Below are positions 53,556-64,000 of a DNA stretch of 64,000 bases, piece after piece; position 1 is the first letter of the stretch; every line of letters begins with the position of its first letter. Source of the stretch: Paraburkholderia nodosa (lineage in GTDB: Bacteria > Pseudomonadota > Gammaproteobacteria > Burkholderiales > Burkholderiaceae); NCBI RefSeq assembly GCF_001718195.1, contig NZ_MCNV01000006.1:248001-312000 (forward strand). The letters run 5' to 3'. Made by a program: the position numbers and the translations under genes. The notes under the pieces were generated by a model, which ran no database searches, was not told the origin of the DNA, and worked only from the letters and a program-made list of their open reading frames with translations.

Positions 53556-54335
53556 ATGTTGCGTGTGATCACCGCGAATCTGAACGGCATCCGCTCGGCG
53601 GCGAAGAAAGGCTTTTTCGAATGGTTCGGCGAACAGAAGGCCGACGTGCTCTGCGTGCAGGAAATCAAGTGCTCGCAGGACGACATGACCCCGGAATTCC
53701 TCGCCCCGCACGACTTCACGGGCTACTTCCAGCATGCGGTCAAGAAGGGCTATAGCGGCGCGGGCGTCTATTCGCGCCACGAGCCCGACGAGGTGATCAT
53801 CGGCTTTGGCAGCGAGGAGTTCGACCCGGAAGGGCGCTATGTGGAAACGCGCTTCGGCAAGCTTTCGGTGATCTCCGTGTACGTGCCTTCGGGCTCGAGC
53901 GGCGACGAACGGCAGGCCGCGAAGTACCGCTTCATGGACGAATTCATGCCGCATCTCGCGGAACTCAAGCGTGAGCGCGAAGTGATCCTGTGCGGCGACG
54001 TGAACATCGTCCACAAGGAAATCGACATCAAGAACTGGAAGGGCAACCAGAAGAACTCCGGCTGCCTGCCCGAAGAGCGCGCATGGCTCACGAGCCTCTT
54101 CGACGACGTGGGCTACGTGGACGTGTTCCGCACGCTCGACCCGCGCCCCGAGCAATACACGTGGTGGAGCAACCGCGGCCAGGCGTATGCGAAGAACGTG
54201 GGGTGGCGTATCGACTATCAGATCGCGACGCCCGGCATTGCGCACAAGGCGAAAAAGACCTCGATCTTCAAGGACATCAAGTTCAGCGACCACGCGCCGC
54301 TGACCATCGACTACGACCACAAGGTCAAGAGCTGA
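53556..54335 (+). CDS. xth: exodeoxyribonuclease III / AP endonuclease
   Basis: 259 residues, AP endonuclease of the ExoIII family in base-excision repair. Motifs: LRVITANLNGIRSAAKKGFF (residues 2-21), catalytic Glu in LCVQEIKC, GDVNIVHKEID with the Asp/Asn pair, and SDHAPLTIDY with the catalytic His near the end. AAGAGGAAAGAAGAC precedes ATG 53556. It converges on the M48 gene 30 bp away, with no terminator hairpin seen. Confidence 0.95.
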   Translation: MLRVITANLNGIRSAAKKGFFEWFGEQKADVLCVQEIKCSQDDMTPEFLAPHDFTGYFQHAVKKGYSGAGVYSRHEPDEVIIGFGSEEFDPEGRYVETRFGKLSVISVYVPSGSSGDERQAAKYRFMDEFMPHLAELKREREVILCGDVNIVHKEIDIKNWKGNQKNSGCLPEERAWLTSLFDDVGYVDVFRTLDPRPEQYTWWSNRGQAYAKNVGWRIDYQIATPGIAHKAKKTSIFKDIKFSDHAPLTIDYDHKVKS

Positions 54336-54365
54336 CGCTCACCGCGGCGCGCTGTGAAACCGCTT

Positions 54366-55475
54366 TCAGGGCGCCGAAACCACCTTGCGCTTTTGCACGG
54401 CCGGGATGCCCTCGTAGTCGGGCAACTCGGCGAGCGGCTTGCCCATGGCCTTTGCGTAGAGCGGCATCATGTCGGCGAGGCGCTTGGCGATATCGGCGCG
54501 TCGCGCCGGCGTGTACGGATGCACGTAGATGAATCCCTGGTCGCGGTCGGCGCGCGTCGCCACCGCGAGCTTGTCCCACAGCGTGAGCGCCGCGCGCGGA
54601 TCGAATCCCGCGCGCGAGGCGATATCGCTGCCGATCACGTCGGCTTCGGTTTCGTCGGCGCGGCCGTAGTGCATTTCCACGAGTTGCGAGCCGATACCGA
54701 GCGGAAACACGCCGAGATCCGCGAGCCCGAATAGCTGCGGCACAGAGCCCGATTCGATCTGCGCGGCCTGTTGTTCGCCCAGGCGCTCGCGCACGTGCTC
54801 GCGCACTGCATGCGCGATCTCGTGGCCAAGCAGCATGCCGAACTCGTTGTCGTTGAGCTTCACGCGATCGAGCAGGCCGCCATACACGACGATCTTGCCG
54901 CCCGGCAGCGCGTACATGCGGATGTCGTTCGAGCGGATCACCGCCACTTCCCACTTCCAGTTCTTGACGCGATCGCCCCACTTCAGCGAGTAAGGCGCGA
55001 GCCGGTCGACGAACGCCCGCACGCGCTGCACGTGCGGATCGCTTTCGGCATAGAGGCGGTTCGAATGGGCCGCGCCGCGCACGATCTCGTTGAACTCGGC
55101 CGTGGCCTGCGCTTCGAGCATCGGCGAGGGAATCAGATTGCGGTACACGGCGGCGTTGCCGAATCGCACCACGCGGCCCGTGTTCGGCGCGCCGGGGGCG
55201 ACGCTGCCCGGCGTAGCGCTCGCGTTTGCGCCGATGTTTGCTGCGCCGTTCGTGTTATTCGCCGGGTTGGTCGCGCCATTGCCGGCTGGCGGCAGTGCAG
55301 GATTGCCTGGCACGGCGGCGGGGGCGTTCGTCGCGGCGGGGTTCTCGGCAGCCCACGCATTCCATGCGCCAAGCGCCGGCCAGGCGGTGGCGAGCGCCAG
55401 CACGAGCGCACGCGCGCGCGCGCCGCTGCGCTGCAGCGCACGCGGGCTTTGCGCGACGGTCTCATGCGTGCTCAC
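54366..55475 (-). CDS. M48 family periplasmic metalloprotease
   Basis: 369 residues, GTG start at 55475 overlapping the ampG stop (GTGA). Signal peptide region ALVLALATAWPALGAWNAWA, then an Ala/Pro/Asn/Gly-rich stretch (about 45-105). HExxH zinc motif in LLGHEIAHAVREHVRERL (about 213-230); the third ligand region is GRADETEADVIGSDIASRAGFDP. Resembles LoiP/BepA-type outer-membrane quality-control proteases, though without a TPR domain. It is translated with ampG; a shared envelope-maintenance role is inference. Confidence 0.88.
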   Translation of the reverse strand: MSTHETVAQSPRALQRSGARARALVLALATAWPALGAWNAWAAENPAATNAPAAVPGNPALPPAGNGATNPANNTNGAANIGANASATPGSVAPGAPNTGRVVRFGNAAVYRNLIPSPMLEAQATAEFNEIVRGAAHSNRLYAESDPHVQRVRAFVDRLAPYSLKWGDRVKNWKWEVAVIRSNDIRMYALPGGKIVVYGGLLDRVKLNDNEFGMLLGHEIAHAVREHVRERLGEQQAAQIESGSVPQLFGLADLGVFPLGIGSQLVEMHYGRADETEADVIGSDIASRAGFDPRAALTLWDKLAVATRADRDQGFIYVHPYTPARRADIAKRLADMMPLYAKAMGKPLAELPDYEGIPAVQKRKVVSAP

Positions 55476-56866
55476 GACCGGACTCTCCACGGGGCAATAC
55501 GAATGAGCAGGAGCATACCCGGTACCGCGAGCACCGTGCAGACGATGAAATAGTCGAACCAGCCGATCTTCGCCACCACGTAGCCGCTCGCGGCGGAGGC
55601 CAGCGTGCGCGGCACGGAGGCGAGGCTCGTGAAGAGTGCGAACTGCGTGGCGGTGTAACGCGGATCGGTCGTGCTTGCAATATAGGCAGTGAACGCAGCG
55701 AGCGTGAGTCCCGTTGCGAAGGTCTCGAAGCCGTACACGAGCGCGAGCGCAACGGCGCGCGGATCGAGCGTGAACTGCACGGTGGCGCCGAAGAGACCTG
55801 CGGCCCACGAAACCGCGTGGCTCACGGCGAGCACGGCATCGTAGATGGCGGCGAGCGAGGGCGAGCCTGCGCCGAGCTGCGCGAGCCACGCGAAACCCAG
55901 AGTGGAAATCATTTGCAGGAAGCCGAAGATCCACAGCCCGCGCCCAATGCCGATCTTCACGAGCGCCACGCCGCCGACAATGCCGCCCGCGAGGCTCGCG
56001 CCGAACGCCGTCATCTTGGCGATCACGCCGATCTCCGTGCGCGAATAGCCGATGTCGAGGAAGAACGATGTGGACAGGGTCGTCGCCATCGTATCGCCGA
56101 GTTTGTAGAGGAAGATAAACGCGAGCACAAAGAGTGCCGCGGCGAGACCGTCGCGGCGCACGAATTCGGCGAACGGCTGCACGATCGCTTCGCGCAGGTT
56201 CTTCGGCGGCGCGCCGTGCACTTCGGGCTCTTTCACGACGAGCGTCATGATCATGCCGGGAATCATGAACGCCGCCGTCACGACGAATACGGTGCTCCAC
56301 GGCAGATGATCGGAGAGGATCAGCGCGAGCGAGCCCGGCACGAGTGCCGCGATCTTGTAGGCATTCACGTGCACGGCGTTGCCGAGGCCCTGCTGCGTAT
56401 CAGTGAGCAGTTCGCGCCGGTAGGCGTCGATGGAGATGTCCTGGCTCGCGCCGAAGAACGCCACCAGCGCGGTGAGCGCGGCAACCGTCCAGATCGAATC
56501 TTTCGGCGAAACGTAGCCGAGCGTGCCGATGGCGAGCGCCACGAGAATCTGCGTGACGAGCATCCAGCCGCGCCGCCGCCCCGGGCGCCAGCCGGGCAGA
56601 CGCGGCACGTAGCGGTCCATGAGCGGCGCCCAGACGAACTTCCAGGTGTAGGGGAACTGGATCAGCGCGAAGAGGCCGATCTCCTTGAGATTGACGCCCT
56701 CCGAGCGCAGCCACGCCTGCACCAGATAGACGAGCGTGAAGAGCGGCAGCCCGGAGGTAAAGCCGAGGAACACGCAGATCAGCATGTGCGTATTCAGATA
56801 CGCACGCCAGCCGGGGTGGGATTCGTGAGCGGTAAGAGCGGGTGCCTCGTGGGGCGGATTCTGCAT
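55472..56866 (-). CDS. ampG: AmpG-family muropeptide MFS transporter
   Basis: Imports anhydro-muropeptides for cell-wall recycling and beta-lactamase induction. 464 residues from MQNPPHEAPALT, with about 12-14 helices. Family signatures: FLGFTSGLPLFTLVYLVQAWL, WKFVWAPLMDRYVPR and FFGASQDISIDAYRRELL. Start uncertain: 56866 is preferred; GTG 56929 would add 21 residues. It precedes and overlaps the M48 gene. Confidence 0.9.
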   Translation of the reverse strand: MQNPPHEAPALTAHESHPGWRAYLNTHMLICVFLGFTSGLPLFTLVYLVQAWLRSEGVNLKEIGLFALIQFPYTWKFVWAPLMDRYVPRLPGWRPGRRRGWMLVTQILVALAIGTLGYVSPKDSIWTVAALTALVAFFGASQDISIDAYRRELLTDTQQGLGNAVHVNAYKIAALVPGSLALILSDHLPWSTVFVVTAAFMIPGMIMTLVVKEPEVHGAPPKNLREAIVQPFAEFVRRDGLAAALFVLAFIFLYKLGDTMATTLSTSFFLDIGYSRTEIGVIAKMTAFGASLAGGIVGGVALVKIGIGRGLWIFGFLQMISTLGFAWLAQLGAGSPSLAAIYDAVLAVSHAVSWAAGLFGATVQFTLDPRAVALALVYGFETFATGLTLAAFTAYIASTTDPRYTATQFALFTSLASVPRTLASAASGYVVAKIGWFDYFIVCTVLAVPGMLLLIRIAPWRVRS

Positions 56867-56947
56867 GTCGTCGTTAGCGGCGGCGGTGTTGGGTGCGGTT
56901 CCAGGTGAACTGGTCGGGCAGAAAAACACGCGACGCCGCGCACGGCG

Positions 56948-57552
56948 TCATTTTTTTCTCACGCGATAGACCGCAAGACTACCACGCCAGTTCACACCCC
57001 AACGAACGGTCTGACCCCCATGGAGCACGGCGCGGTCGAGAATTTCGATGCCCACTTCGGGCGCGAGCGCCTCGAAGTCCTTCACCGTGAGAACACGCAC
57101 GTTCGGCGTGTTATGCCACTGGTAGGGCAGCGACTTCGAAACCGGCATGCGTCCGCGCATGACCGAAAGCCGGTGCGGCCAGTAGCCGAAGTTCGGGAAC
57201 GAGACGATGCACTCCTTGCCCACGCGCGCCGTCTCGCGCAGGATGGCGGCCGTTTGGTGAATGGTCTGCAGCGTTTGCGAGAGGATCGCGAAGTCGAAGC
57301 TCGCGTCCTCGAACAGGCGCAGGCCGTCTTCCAGATTCTGCTGGATCACGTTGATGCCGTTCTTCACCGATGCGAGCACGCCCGCGTCGTTGATCTCGAT
57401 GCCGTAGCCCGTGCACTCCAGCTCCTCGGTGAGCAGCGAGAGCAGCGAGCCGTCGCCGCAGCCGAGGTCGAGCACCTTCGCGCGCGGTTCGATCCAGCGC
57501 GCAATGGTGCGAAAGTCGGGACGGGCGGAAAGACTGTCGAAAGCGCTCTGGT

Positions 57553-57556
<4 letters not shown>
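56948..57556 (-). CDS. metW: methionine biosynthesis protein MetW
   Basis: 202 residues, SAM-dependent methyltransferase-like. SAM motif [18 protein letters not shown] (about 28-45), then [10 protein letters not shown] and [19 protein letters not shown], typical of MetW. In partner bacteria MetW acts with MetX and is needed for homoserine acetylation or succinylation. The ATG overlaps the metX stop as ATGA, so translation is coupled. The metX-metW pair sits behind a SAM-II riboswitch. Confidence 0.95.
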
Positions 57557-58698
<1,142 letters not shown>

Positions 58699-58775
58699 TC
58701 GTTCCGCCTTGGTTTTTCGGGCGGCTAAACGGTGTCGGCGGGCGCGGAGTGCGAAAGGGTTGGCGCAGCTGACGA
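58699..58775 (-). promoter_or_regulatory. expression platform of the metX SAM-II riboswitch
   Basis: TTTAGCCGC (58729-58721) is a perfect 9-base complement of GCGGCTAAA (58788-58780) in the aptamer's 3' strand. CCGCC (58724-58720), which overlaps it, complements GGCGG (58708-58704) in the Shine-Dalgarno, five bases before ATG. SAM bound: the aptamer strand is occupied and CCGCC hides the ribosome site. SAM absent: TTTAGCCGC pairs with the aptamer strand and frees it. No T run, so control is probably translational. Model by inspection. Confidence 0.65.
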
Positions 58776-58862
58776 CCTCTTTAGCCGCATTTATATCGAA
58801 CTCCCGGGCCCAGGCCTTGAGAGTTCACGCGCCCGCAATCGAGTCAGCAAATCGGCGCGTGG
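58776..58862 (-). ncRNA. SAM-II riboswitch aptamer of metX (with an inserted hairpin)
   Basis: On the minus strand: P1 arms CACGCGCC (58861-58854) and GGCGCGTG (58833-58826); a loop with GATTT..GATTGCG, matching the SAM-II pattern GAUUU..AUUGC; then ATAAATGCGGCTAAAGAGG (58794-58776), matching UAAAUG..GCUAAA..AGG. Between P1 and that 3' strand lies an extra hairpin GAACTC (58826-58821) / GAGTTC (58803-58798) not present in the minimal aptamer. SAM-II riboswitches sit upstream of met genes, chiefly in alphaproteobacteria. TATACT at 58888-58883 is a likely -10, placing the start about 15 bases before P1. Confidence 0.85.
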
Positions 58863-59010
58863 GTATTGCAAAAGGAACGCAGAGTATATCGGAAAAAGTG
58901 CAAAGCGACGCGGCGCACGGGAAAGGCGGCCCGGGCGGCGCGCTGCCGCCCCCGCGCTTTTGCACCGTCCCTTCACGTGCCCGCGCACCGCGCGAGGCCG
59001 CGAAGCCTTA

Positions 59011-59601
59011 TCACTTGCCGGGTGCGGACGGATTCGCGTTGCGCCAGCGCCGCAGCTGCAAGGCCGCGATGATCATCAGGAGGCCGTAGAGGACCGCATA
59101 GGCGGCGATCACCCAGATCAGCGAGAGCGCGCCAGCACCTGGGAACATCGCGAAGAAAAAGCCCACCGTGGCCGAGAGCAGCCCCGAAATCCCGACCGCC
59201 CACGGATGCGCGATGGCGTGCCGGTACTGGATCGCGTAGACGATCTCGAAGATGCCCGTGAAGAACGCCCAGACGCCGATGATCATGACGAGGACGATGG
59301 CGGTCTCGCCGGGCCAGAAGAACGCCACGAGGCCCGCGATCACGCCGATCAGACCGATGACGATGTAGGTCCAGCGCCGCGTGCCGCCGCCGCGCGCCCC
59401 GTAGATGAGCGCGAATGCGCCGTCGACGAGGGCGTAGGCGCCCCAGACGATGGCGAGCGTGAGCACGGTGAGGCCGGGCAGCGAGAAGGCGAGCACGCCG
59501 AACACGATGGCGGCAATGCCTCGCGCAATGAGCCAGCCCCAATGGGCGGAGAGGCCCATCAGGATGGGCGGCAGGCCGAGGGGAGGAACGGGACGGTTCA
59601 T
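59011..59601 (-). CDS. HdeD family acid-resistance-like membrane protein
   Basis: 196 residues with about six helices in pairs: GWLIARGIAAIVFGVLAF, LTVLTLAIVWGAYALVDGAFALIYGA, YIVIGLIGVIAGLVAFFW, IVLVMIIGVWAFFTGIFEIVYAI, and two more. That is the HdeD (DUF308) pattern, linked in E. coli to acid resistance at high density. AAGGAG precedes ATG 59601; an upstream start at 59751 is unlikely. It lies upstream of the metX leader on the same strand; the intervening DNA holds the riboswitch. Confidence 0.88.
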   Translation of the reverse strand: MNRPVPPLGLPPILMGLSAHWGWLIARGIAAIVFGVLAFSLPGLTVLTLAIVWGAYALVDGAFALIYGARGGGTRRWTYIVIGLIGVIAGLVAFFWPGETAIVLVMIIGVWAFFTGIFEIVYAIQYRHAIAHPWAVGISGLLSATVGFFFAMFPGAGALSLIWVIAAYAVLYGLLMIIAALQLRRWRNANPSAPGK

Positions 59602-59666
59602 GCGACGGTTCTCCTTCCTGTTAGCGACGCGAGCCACCGCCACGGAACAACGCCGCCGCGGCCGCG

Positions 59667-60353
59667 CTATTGAAGAATGATGCGGATCTGCTCGTCGGCG
59701 TGCTCGCTCGGTGAACGCGTGAAGCCGCTTTGCGCGTAGCGATGCCAGCAACCAATCACATAGCGCACGACCAGATTCGCCCGGACCGTTGGATCGTATC
59801 CCTTGGCGGCCGGCTTCGTGTTGACATGGTCAGACCCCGAAATTGCCTTGCGCTCGGCCTCCTGGGCGAGGTCGACGCGCAGACACTGGCGCAGCGACGC
59901 CTCGACGCGATCGAGCATCTGGTTCACGCGCTCGGCGAGGCGCTCATGTTCGCCCACGAGGGCTTCGCAGGTCAGTACGCGGGTCATGCCGGCGTTGCGC
60001 GTGGAAAAGTTGACGAGCATCAGCGCGATCGCACGCGCCTGCAGGACGCCGCTCGGCTCTTTTTCGACGATCTGGTTGATGAGGCCGAAGAGCGTCTGCT
60101 CGATGAAATCGATGAGGCCCTCGTACATCTGGGCCTTGCTTGCGAAATGGCGATACAGCGCGGCCTCGGAAACGCCCAGGCGCGCGGCCAGCGCCGCGGT
60201 GGTGATCTTCTCGCCGCGCGGCGCCTCGAGCATGGTGGCGAGCGTCTGGAGAATGTGGATACGGCGTTCGCCCGGTTTCGGGCGGGGGGCGCGGCGGGCC
60301 GCGCCCGGCGAATCTGCTGCTTCGACTGCTTCACGCGTTTGTGTCGGCTGCAT
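59667..60353 (-). CDS. slmA: nucleoid occlusion factor SlmA
   Basis: TetR-family protein that blocks FtsZ polymerisation over the nucleoid. 228 residues. HTH at about 45-65: ITTAALAARLGVSEAALYRHFASKAQMYEGLIDFIEQTLFGLI. FtsZ-interaction and dimer regions follow, including FSTRNAGMTRVLTCEALVGE. Location near the origin fits its known binding-site bias away from the terminus. The first 30 residues are polar and likely disordered. Confidence 0.95.
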   Translation of the reverse strand: MQPTQTREAVEAADSPGAARRAPRPKPGERRIHILQTLATMLEAPRGEKITTAALAARLGVSEAALYRHFASKAQMYEGLIDFIEQTLFGLINQIVEKEPSGVLQARAIALMLVNFSTRNAGMTRVLTCEALVGEHERLAERVNQMLDRVEASLRQCLRVDLAQEAERKAISGSDHVNTKPAAKGYDPTVRANLVVRYVIGCWHRYAQSGFTRSPSEHADEQIRIILQ

Positions 60354-60398
60354 GGATATCGTCCCTGGCGTTGGCCTCTGGGTTGGCGCTCCCCCGTT

Positions 60399-61142
60399 TT
60401 ACTTCGAGCGTCCCGACTGCAGGCCTGGTTTCAGGGATTTTAGCGAACGAATGCGACGATCGACATAGTGTGGTCTGCCGGTGCCCGGCAGATGCGCCGG
60501 CAAATGCCCGGTGATCCAGACGGTGCGGATGCCGAGGCGCCGGTAACGCTTGAGATGGCTGCGCGTGTCTTCGATCAGGATCGCATCGGCGAGCGCCACG
60601 CCGGCCCGGCGCAGCGTGCCGCGCAGCATCGCGCAATCGGGCTTGGCGCGCCAGTAGCTGCGCGAGCGCATGCCTTCGATGGCGATCACGCGCTCGAACA
60701 GCCCCTCGATGCCGAGCGCCGCGAGCACCGCGTGCGCGTAGTCCTCGGGGCCGTTGGTGAGCACGATCTTGCGCCCGGGCAGCGCGGCGAGCGTGCGGGC
60801 GAGGCCGCGCTCGGCGTGCAGCATGCCGTGCAGGTCGTCGAAGGTGTGCACAACCTTGAGAAAGTCGTGCGGGTCGATCGGATGATGGCGCGTGAGCCCG
60901 AGCAGCGTCGCGCCGTAGCGGCGCGTGTAGCTCGTGCGCAGGTGATTGGCTTCGTCGCGGCTCACGCCGAGCGCGTCGATGATGTACTGCGTCATGCCGG
61001 CGTTGATGGCCGGGAAGATCGCGCGCGACGCGTTGTGCAGCGTGTTGTCGAGGTCGAAGAGCCAGACGGGAGTGCCCACTTTGCGGGCGACGCGGCGCGG
61101 CCGGCGCCGGGCACGCCTGGCATGAAGGCTGGAGTCGGTCAT
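60399..61142 (-). CDS. pyrimidine 5'-nucleotidase / HAD hydrolase
   Basis: 247 residues. HAD motifs: WLFDLDNTLHNASRA (D-x-D-x-T; about 27-41), IVLTNGPEDYAHAVL (motif II), KPDCAMLRGTL (motif III lysine) and ILIEDTRSHLKRYRRLG (motif IV). This architecture matches the pyrimidine 5'-nucleotidase group that dephosphorylates UMP or CMP; substrate unproven. The first 25 residues are Arg-rich. It sits between slmA and argB. Confidence 0.9.
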   Translation of the reverse strand: MTDSSLHARRARRRPRRVARKVGTPVWLFDLDNTLHNASRAIFPAINAGMTQYIIDALGVSRDEANHLRTSYTRRYGATLLGLTRHHPIDPHDFLKVVHTFDDLHGMLHAERGLARTLAALPGRKIVLTNGPEDYAHAVLAALGIEGLFERVIAIEGMRSRSYWRAKPDCAMLRGTLRRAGVALADAILIEDTRSHLKRYRRLGIRTVWITGHLPAHLPGTGRPHYVDRRIRSLKSLKPGLQSGRSK

Positions 61143-61194
61143 CGCGGACGTGAGACGCGGCGGCGGCACGGCGCCGCCGCTGGGAGGAAGGCGC

Positions 61195-62370
<1,176 letters not shown>

Positions 62371-62415
62371 TCATCTTCCTGTCGCCAACCCATGGCTTCG
62401 AGAGGAGTGCGCGCC

Positions 62416-62652
62416 ATGACCGCCTCCGCCGTGCCCGCCACCGGCATGAAAAGCGCCCGCTGCCCCCGCTGCGGCAACAGCTTCGATTGCGGCAGGAACA
62501 CCGAACCCTTCGATTGCTGGTGCAAGTCGCTGCCCGCCTTGCCCGCGAGCGAGCTGGACCCGCGCGGGCGCTGCCTCTGCCCCCAATGTCTCGCGGCGGC
62601 GGCGGCGCCGGCAGCGAGCGACGCGCCGAAGGGCAGGAGCGCTATGCCGTGA
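62416..62652 (+). CDS. cysteine-rich CWC family protein
   Basis: 78 residues. Two CxxC-type pairs: CPRCGNSFDC, then CWCKSLP, then CLCPQCLAA. That is the cysteine-rich CWC family, named for its Cys-Trp-Cys; presumed zinc-binding, function unknown. AGAGGAG before ATG 62416 is a good Shine-Dalgarno. Its 3' end overlaps the end of the convergent TPR gene by 11 bp. Confidence 0.85.
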   Translation: MTASAVPATGMKSARCPRCGNSFDCGRNTEPFDCWCKSLPALPASELDPRGRCLCPQCLAAAAAPAASDAPKGRSAMP

Positions 62653-64000
62653 AGGGCGTGCTGCGTTGCGCAGCGTGCGCGAGCGCCGCGAGATCGGCGC
62701 TCACTTCGTCGAGCACCGGTTCCCACTGTCTGAACGCCTGCTGACGGTACAGCCGGGTATTCGGATACCACGGACTGTCGCGTCGATCCAGCAGCCAGAC
62801 CCAATGCGGATTCACGTCCAGCAGCACCCAGGCGCGCTTGCCGAGCGCGCCCGCAAGGTGTGCGCTCGACGTGCACACGGAAATCACCAGGTCGAGCGCG
62901 TCGACGAACGCGGCGGTGTCGTCGAAGGTCTTCCACTGGGCGCTGAAGTCGGTCACCTCGAAGCCCGCTTCGTGCGCCGCGGCGATGTCCTGCTGTGCGC
63001 CGGGCTGCAGCGAATAGAACGCCACGCCCTCGATGCCGCCGAAATGCCGGGCATACCGCTCGAGTCCGATGCGACGAAACGGATTGCGCTTGTGCGTGAG
63101 GCGGCCCGTCCACGCGAGCCCGACCTTCAGACGCTGTTCGCCCGCAAGGCGCTCGCGCCAGCGCGCCGCCGCCTCGGGATCGGCCTTGAGATAACCGGTG
63201 GGGCCCGGGACAGTCGCTTCTTCAGTACCGAATATCAGCGGCAGGCTCAACAGCGAGACTTCGCAATCGTAGGGCGGCAGGTTTTCGACGGGGCCGCCCG
63301 CGCAGTACAGGTCGCAATGGCGGCCCAGGCTGCGCGCGAGCAGCGCGCCCATCTGCGGAAACGAATTCCAGACGAGCCGGCCGCCTTCGCGATGCACGCG
63401 TTCGGCGAGCATGGGCACGTAGCGGCAGAATTGCAGCAGGTCGCCCATGCCCTGTTCGCCCCACACCAGCAATGTGCGGCCCGCGAGCGGCTCGCCTCGC
63501 CACTCGGGCTTCGGGAACGCCGGGCGGCCCATGGCCAGTTCACTGGAGCCCTGCCAGCGCATCTCGTGTCCGGGCCAGCCTTCGGCATAGTTGCCGCGCA
63601 GAAGCTGGATCATCGACAGGTTCGAACGTAGCGATGCGTCGTTGGGCGCATACTGGCAGGCGGCGCGCGCGGCGCGTTCGACCTCGTCCCACTGCTGCGT
63701 TTCCTTGCAGGCCATCGCATGGTTGTTCAGAGCGAGTGGGCTTTGCGGCGCGAGTTCGAGCGCGCGGTGGCTGGCGTGGAGTGATCGCGCCGCGTCGGTA
63801 TCGGTTGGGAACACGCGCGCCAGGTTGATCCAGGCGTTGACGTTGTCGGGCTCTTCGGCGACCGTTTCTTCGAGCAGCTGCAGAATCTCGCGGTCTCCAA
63901 AATTGATCTGCATCAAAGCTGTTGCAAGATTGTTGCGCAGATTTGGAAACGTACGCGCGATTCCCAGCGCGTGGCGGTAAGGTTCTACCGCTTCGGCGTG
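62642..64000 (-). CDS. TPR-repeat glycosyltransferase-like protein (5' end outside window)
   Basis: The frame stays open to 64000 and continues upstream as HAEAVEPYRHALGIARTFPN and onward, which is a TPR repeat, so the true start lies outside. About 452 residues are seen. TPR helices cover the first 120 or so, including EEPDNVNAWINLARVF and QWDEVERAARAACQYAPND. The second half resembles GT-B-like heptosyltransferase modules often fused to TPR arrays: LLVWGEQGMGDLLQFCRYVPML, KVGLAWTGRLTHKRNPFRRI and VISVCTSSAHLAGALGKRAWVLLD. Likely acts on protein or envelope glycans; substrate unknown. Confidence 0.85.
   Translation of the reverse strand, partial: HAEAVEPYRHALGIARTFPNLRNNLATALMQINFGDREILQLLEETVAEEPDNVNAWINLARVFPTDTDAARSLHASHRALELAPQSPLALNNHAMACKETQQWDEVERAARAACQYAPNDASLRSNLSMIQLLRGNYAEGWPGHEMRWQGSSELAMGRPAFPKPEWRGEPLAGRTLLVWGEQGMGDLLQFCRYVPMLAERVHREGGRLVWNSFPQMGALLARSLGRHCDLYCAGGPVENLPPYDCEVSLLSLPLIFGTEEATVPGPTGYLKADPEAAARWRERLAGEQRLKVGLAWTGRLTHKRNPFRRIGLERYARHFGGIEGVAFYSLQPGAQQDIAAAHEAGFEVTDFSAQWKTFDDTAAFVDALDLVISVCTSSAHLAGALGKRAWVLLDVNPHWVWLLDRRDSPWYPNTRLYRQQAFRQWEPVLDEVSADLAALAHAAQRSTPFTA

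Overview
The window is a gene-dense, high-GC stretch of a betaproteobacterial primary chromosome, most likely Burkholderiaceae (Burkholderia, Paraburkholderia or Caballeronia type). The grounds are the gene order mnmE - HTH regulator - yidC/yidD/rnpA/rpmH // dnaA-dnaN-gyrB, the queC-queE-queD cluster whose QueE has a CX14CX2C iron-sulfur motif, the def-fmt-LysE-htpX-rsmB-DUF4390-ntrY/X order, and alanine-rich tails on several cell-envelope proteins. I see no insertion sequence, prophage, CRISPR array or clear pseudogene. It reads as core chromosome around the replication origin.

Layout. 1-5.1 kb: mnmE (3' end cut by the window), a small HTH regulator behind an AT-rich intergenic region, and the leftward yidC-yidD-rnpA-rpmH group. 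5.5-11.1 kb: rightward dnaA, dnaN, gyrB. 11.1-16.2 kb: a secreted nitroreductase, a probable oriC at about 12.06-12.33 kb (three good DnaA boxes, weaker ones, and an AT-rich unwinding element), a GyrI-like protein, an acetaldehyde dehydrogenase/DUF779 pair, two small conserved proteins and tRNA-Lys(CTT). 16.5-27.4 kb: thioesterase, patatin, 2-hydroxyacid dehydrogenase, GTP-type PEP carboxykinase, LysR regulator, topoisomerase III, thioredoxin-like protein, DprA. 27.7-37.9 kb: def, fmt, LysE exporter, htpX (with a sigma-32-like promoter), a GT87-type membrane protein, rsmB, DUF4390, an NtrY-type kinase with a short REC-Fis regulator, and tRNA-Phe. 38.1-41.9 kb: queuosine precursor genes, an HpcH/HpaI aldolase and a Sel1-repeat protein. 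42-48.6 kb: the elongasome operon mreB-mreC-mreD-mrdA-rodA (leftward). 49-54.3 kb: gatCAB, a PPK2 kinase and exonuclease III. 54.4-64 kb: leftward genes for an M48 protease, AmpG, metW, metX, an HdeD-like protein, SlmA, a HAD nucleotidase, argB, then a small CWC protein (+) and the C-terminal part of a TPR glycosyltransferase-like protein.

The most interesting signal is the metX leader (58.70-58.89 kb, minus strand). It matches the SAM-II riboswitch family and carries an extra hairpin inside the aptamer. A downstream segment can pair either with the aptamer 3' strand or with the metX Shine-Dalgarno sequence, which gives a complete model of translational control. Second is the oriC candidate, separated from dnaA by dnaN and gyrB, with a DnaA box / GC-rich / DnaA-trio arrangement. 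Other points of note are an NtrX-position regulator without an AAA+ domain, a tRNA-Phe with a C-A acceptor mismatch, a candidate sigma-54 promoter for acetaldehyde dehydrogenase, and long low-complexity tails on PBP2, MreC and TopB.
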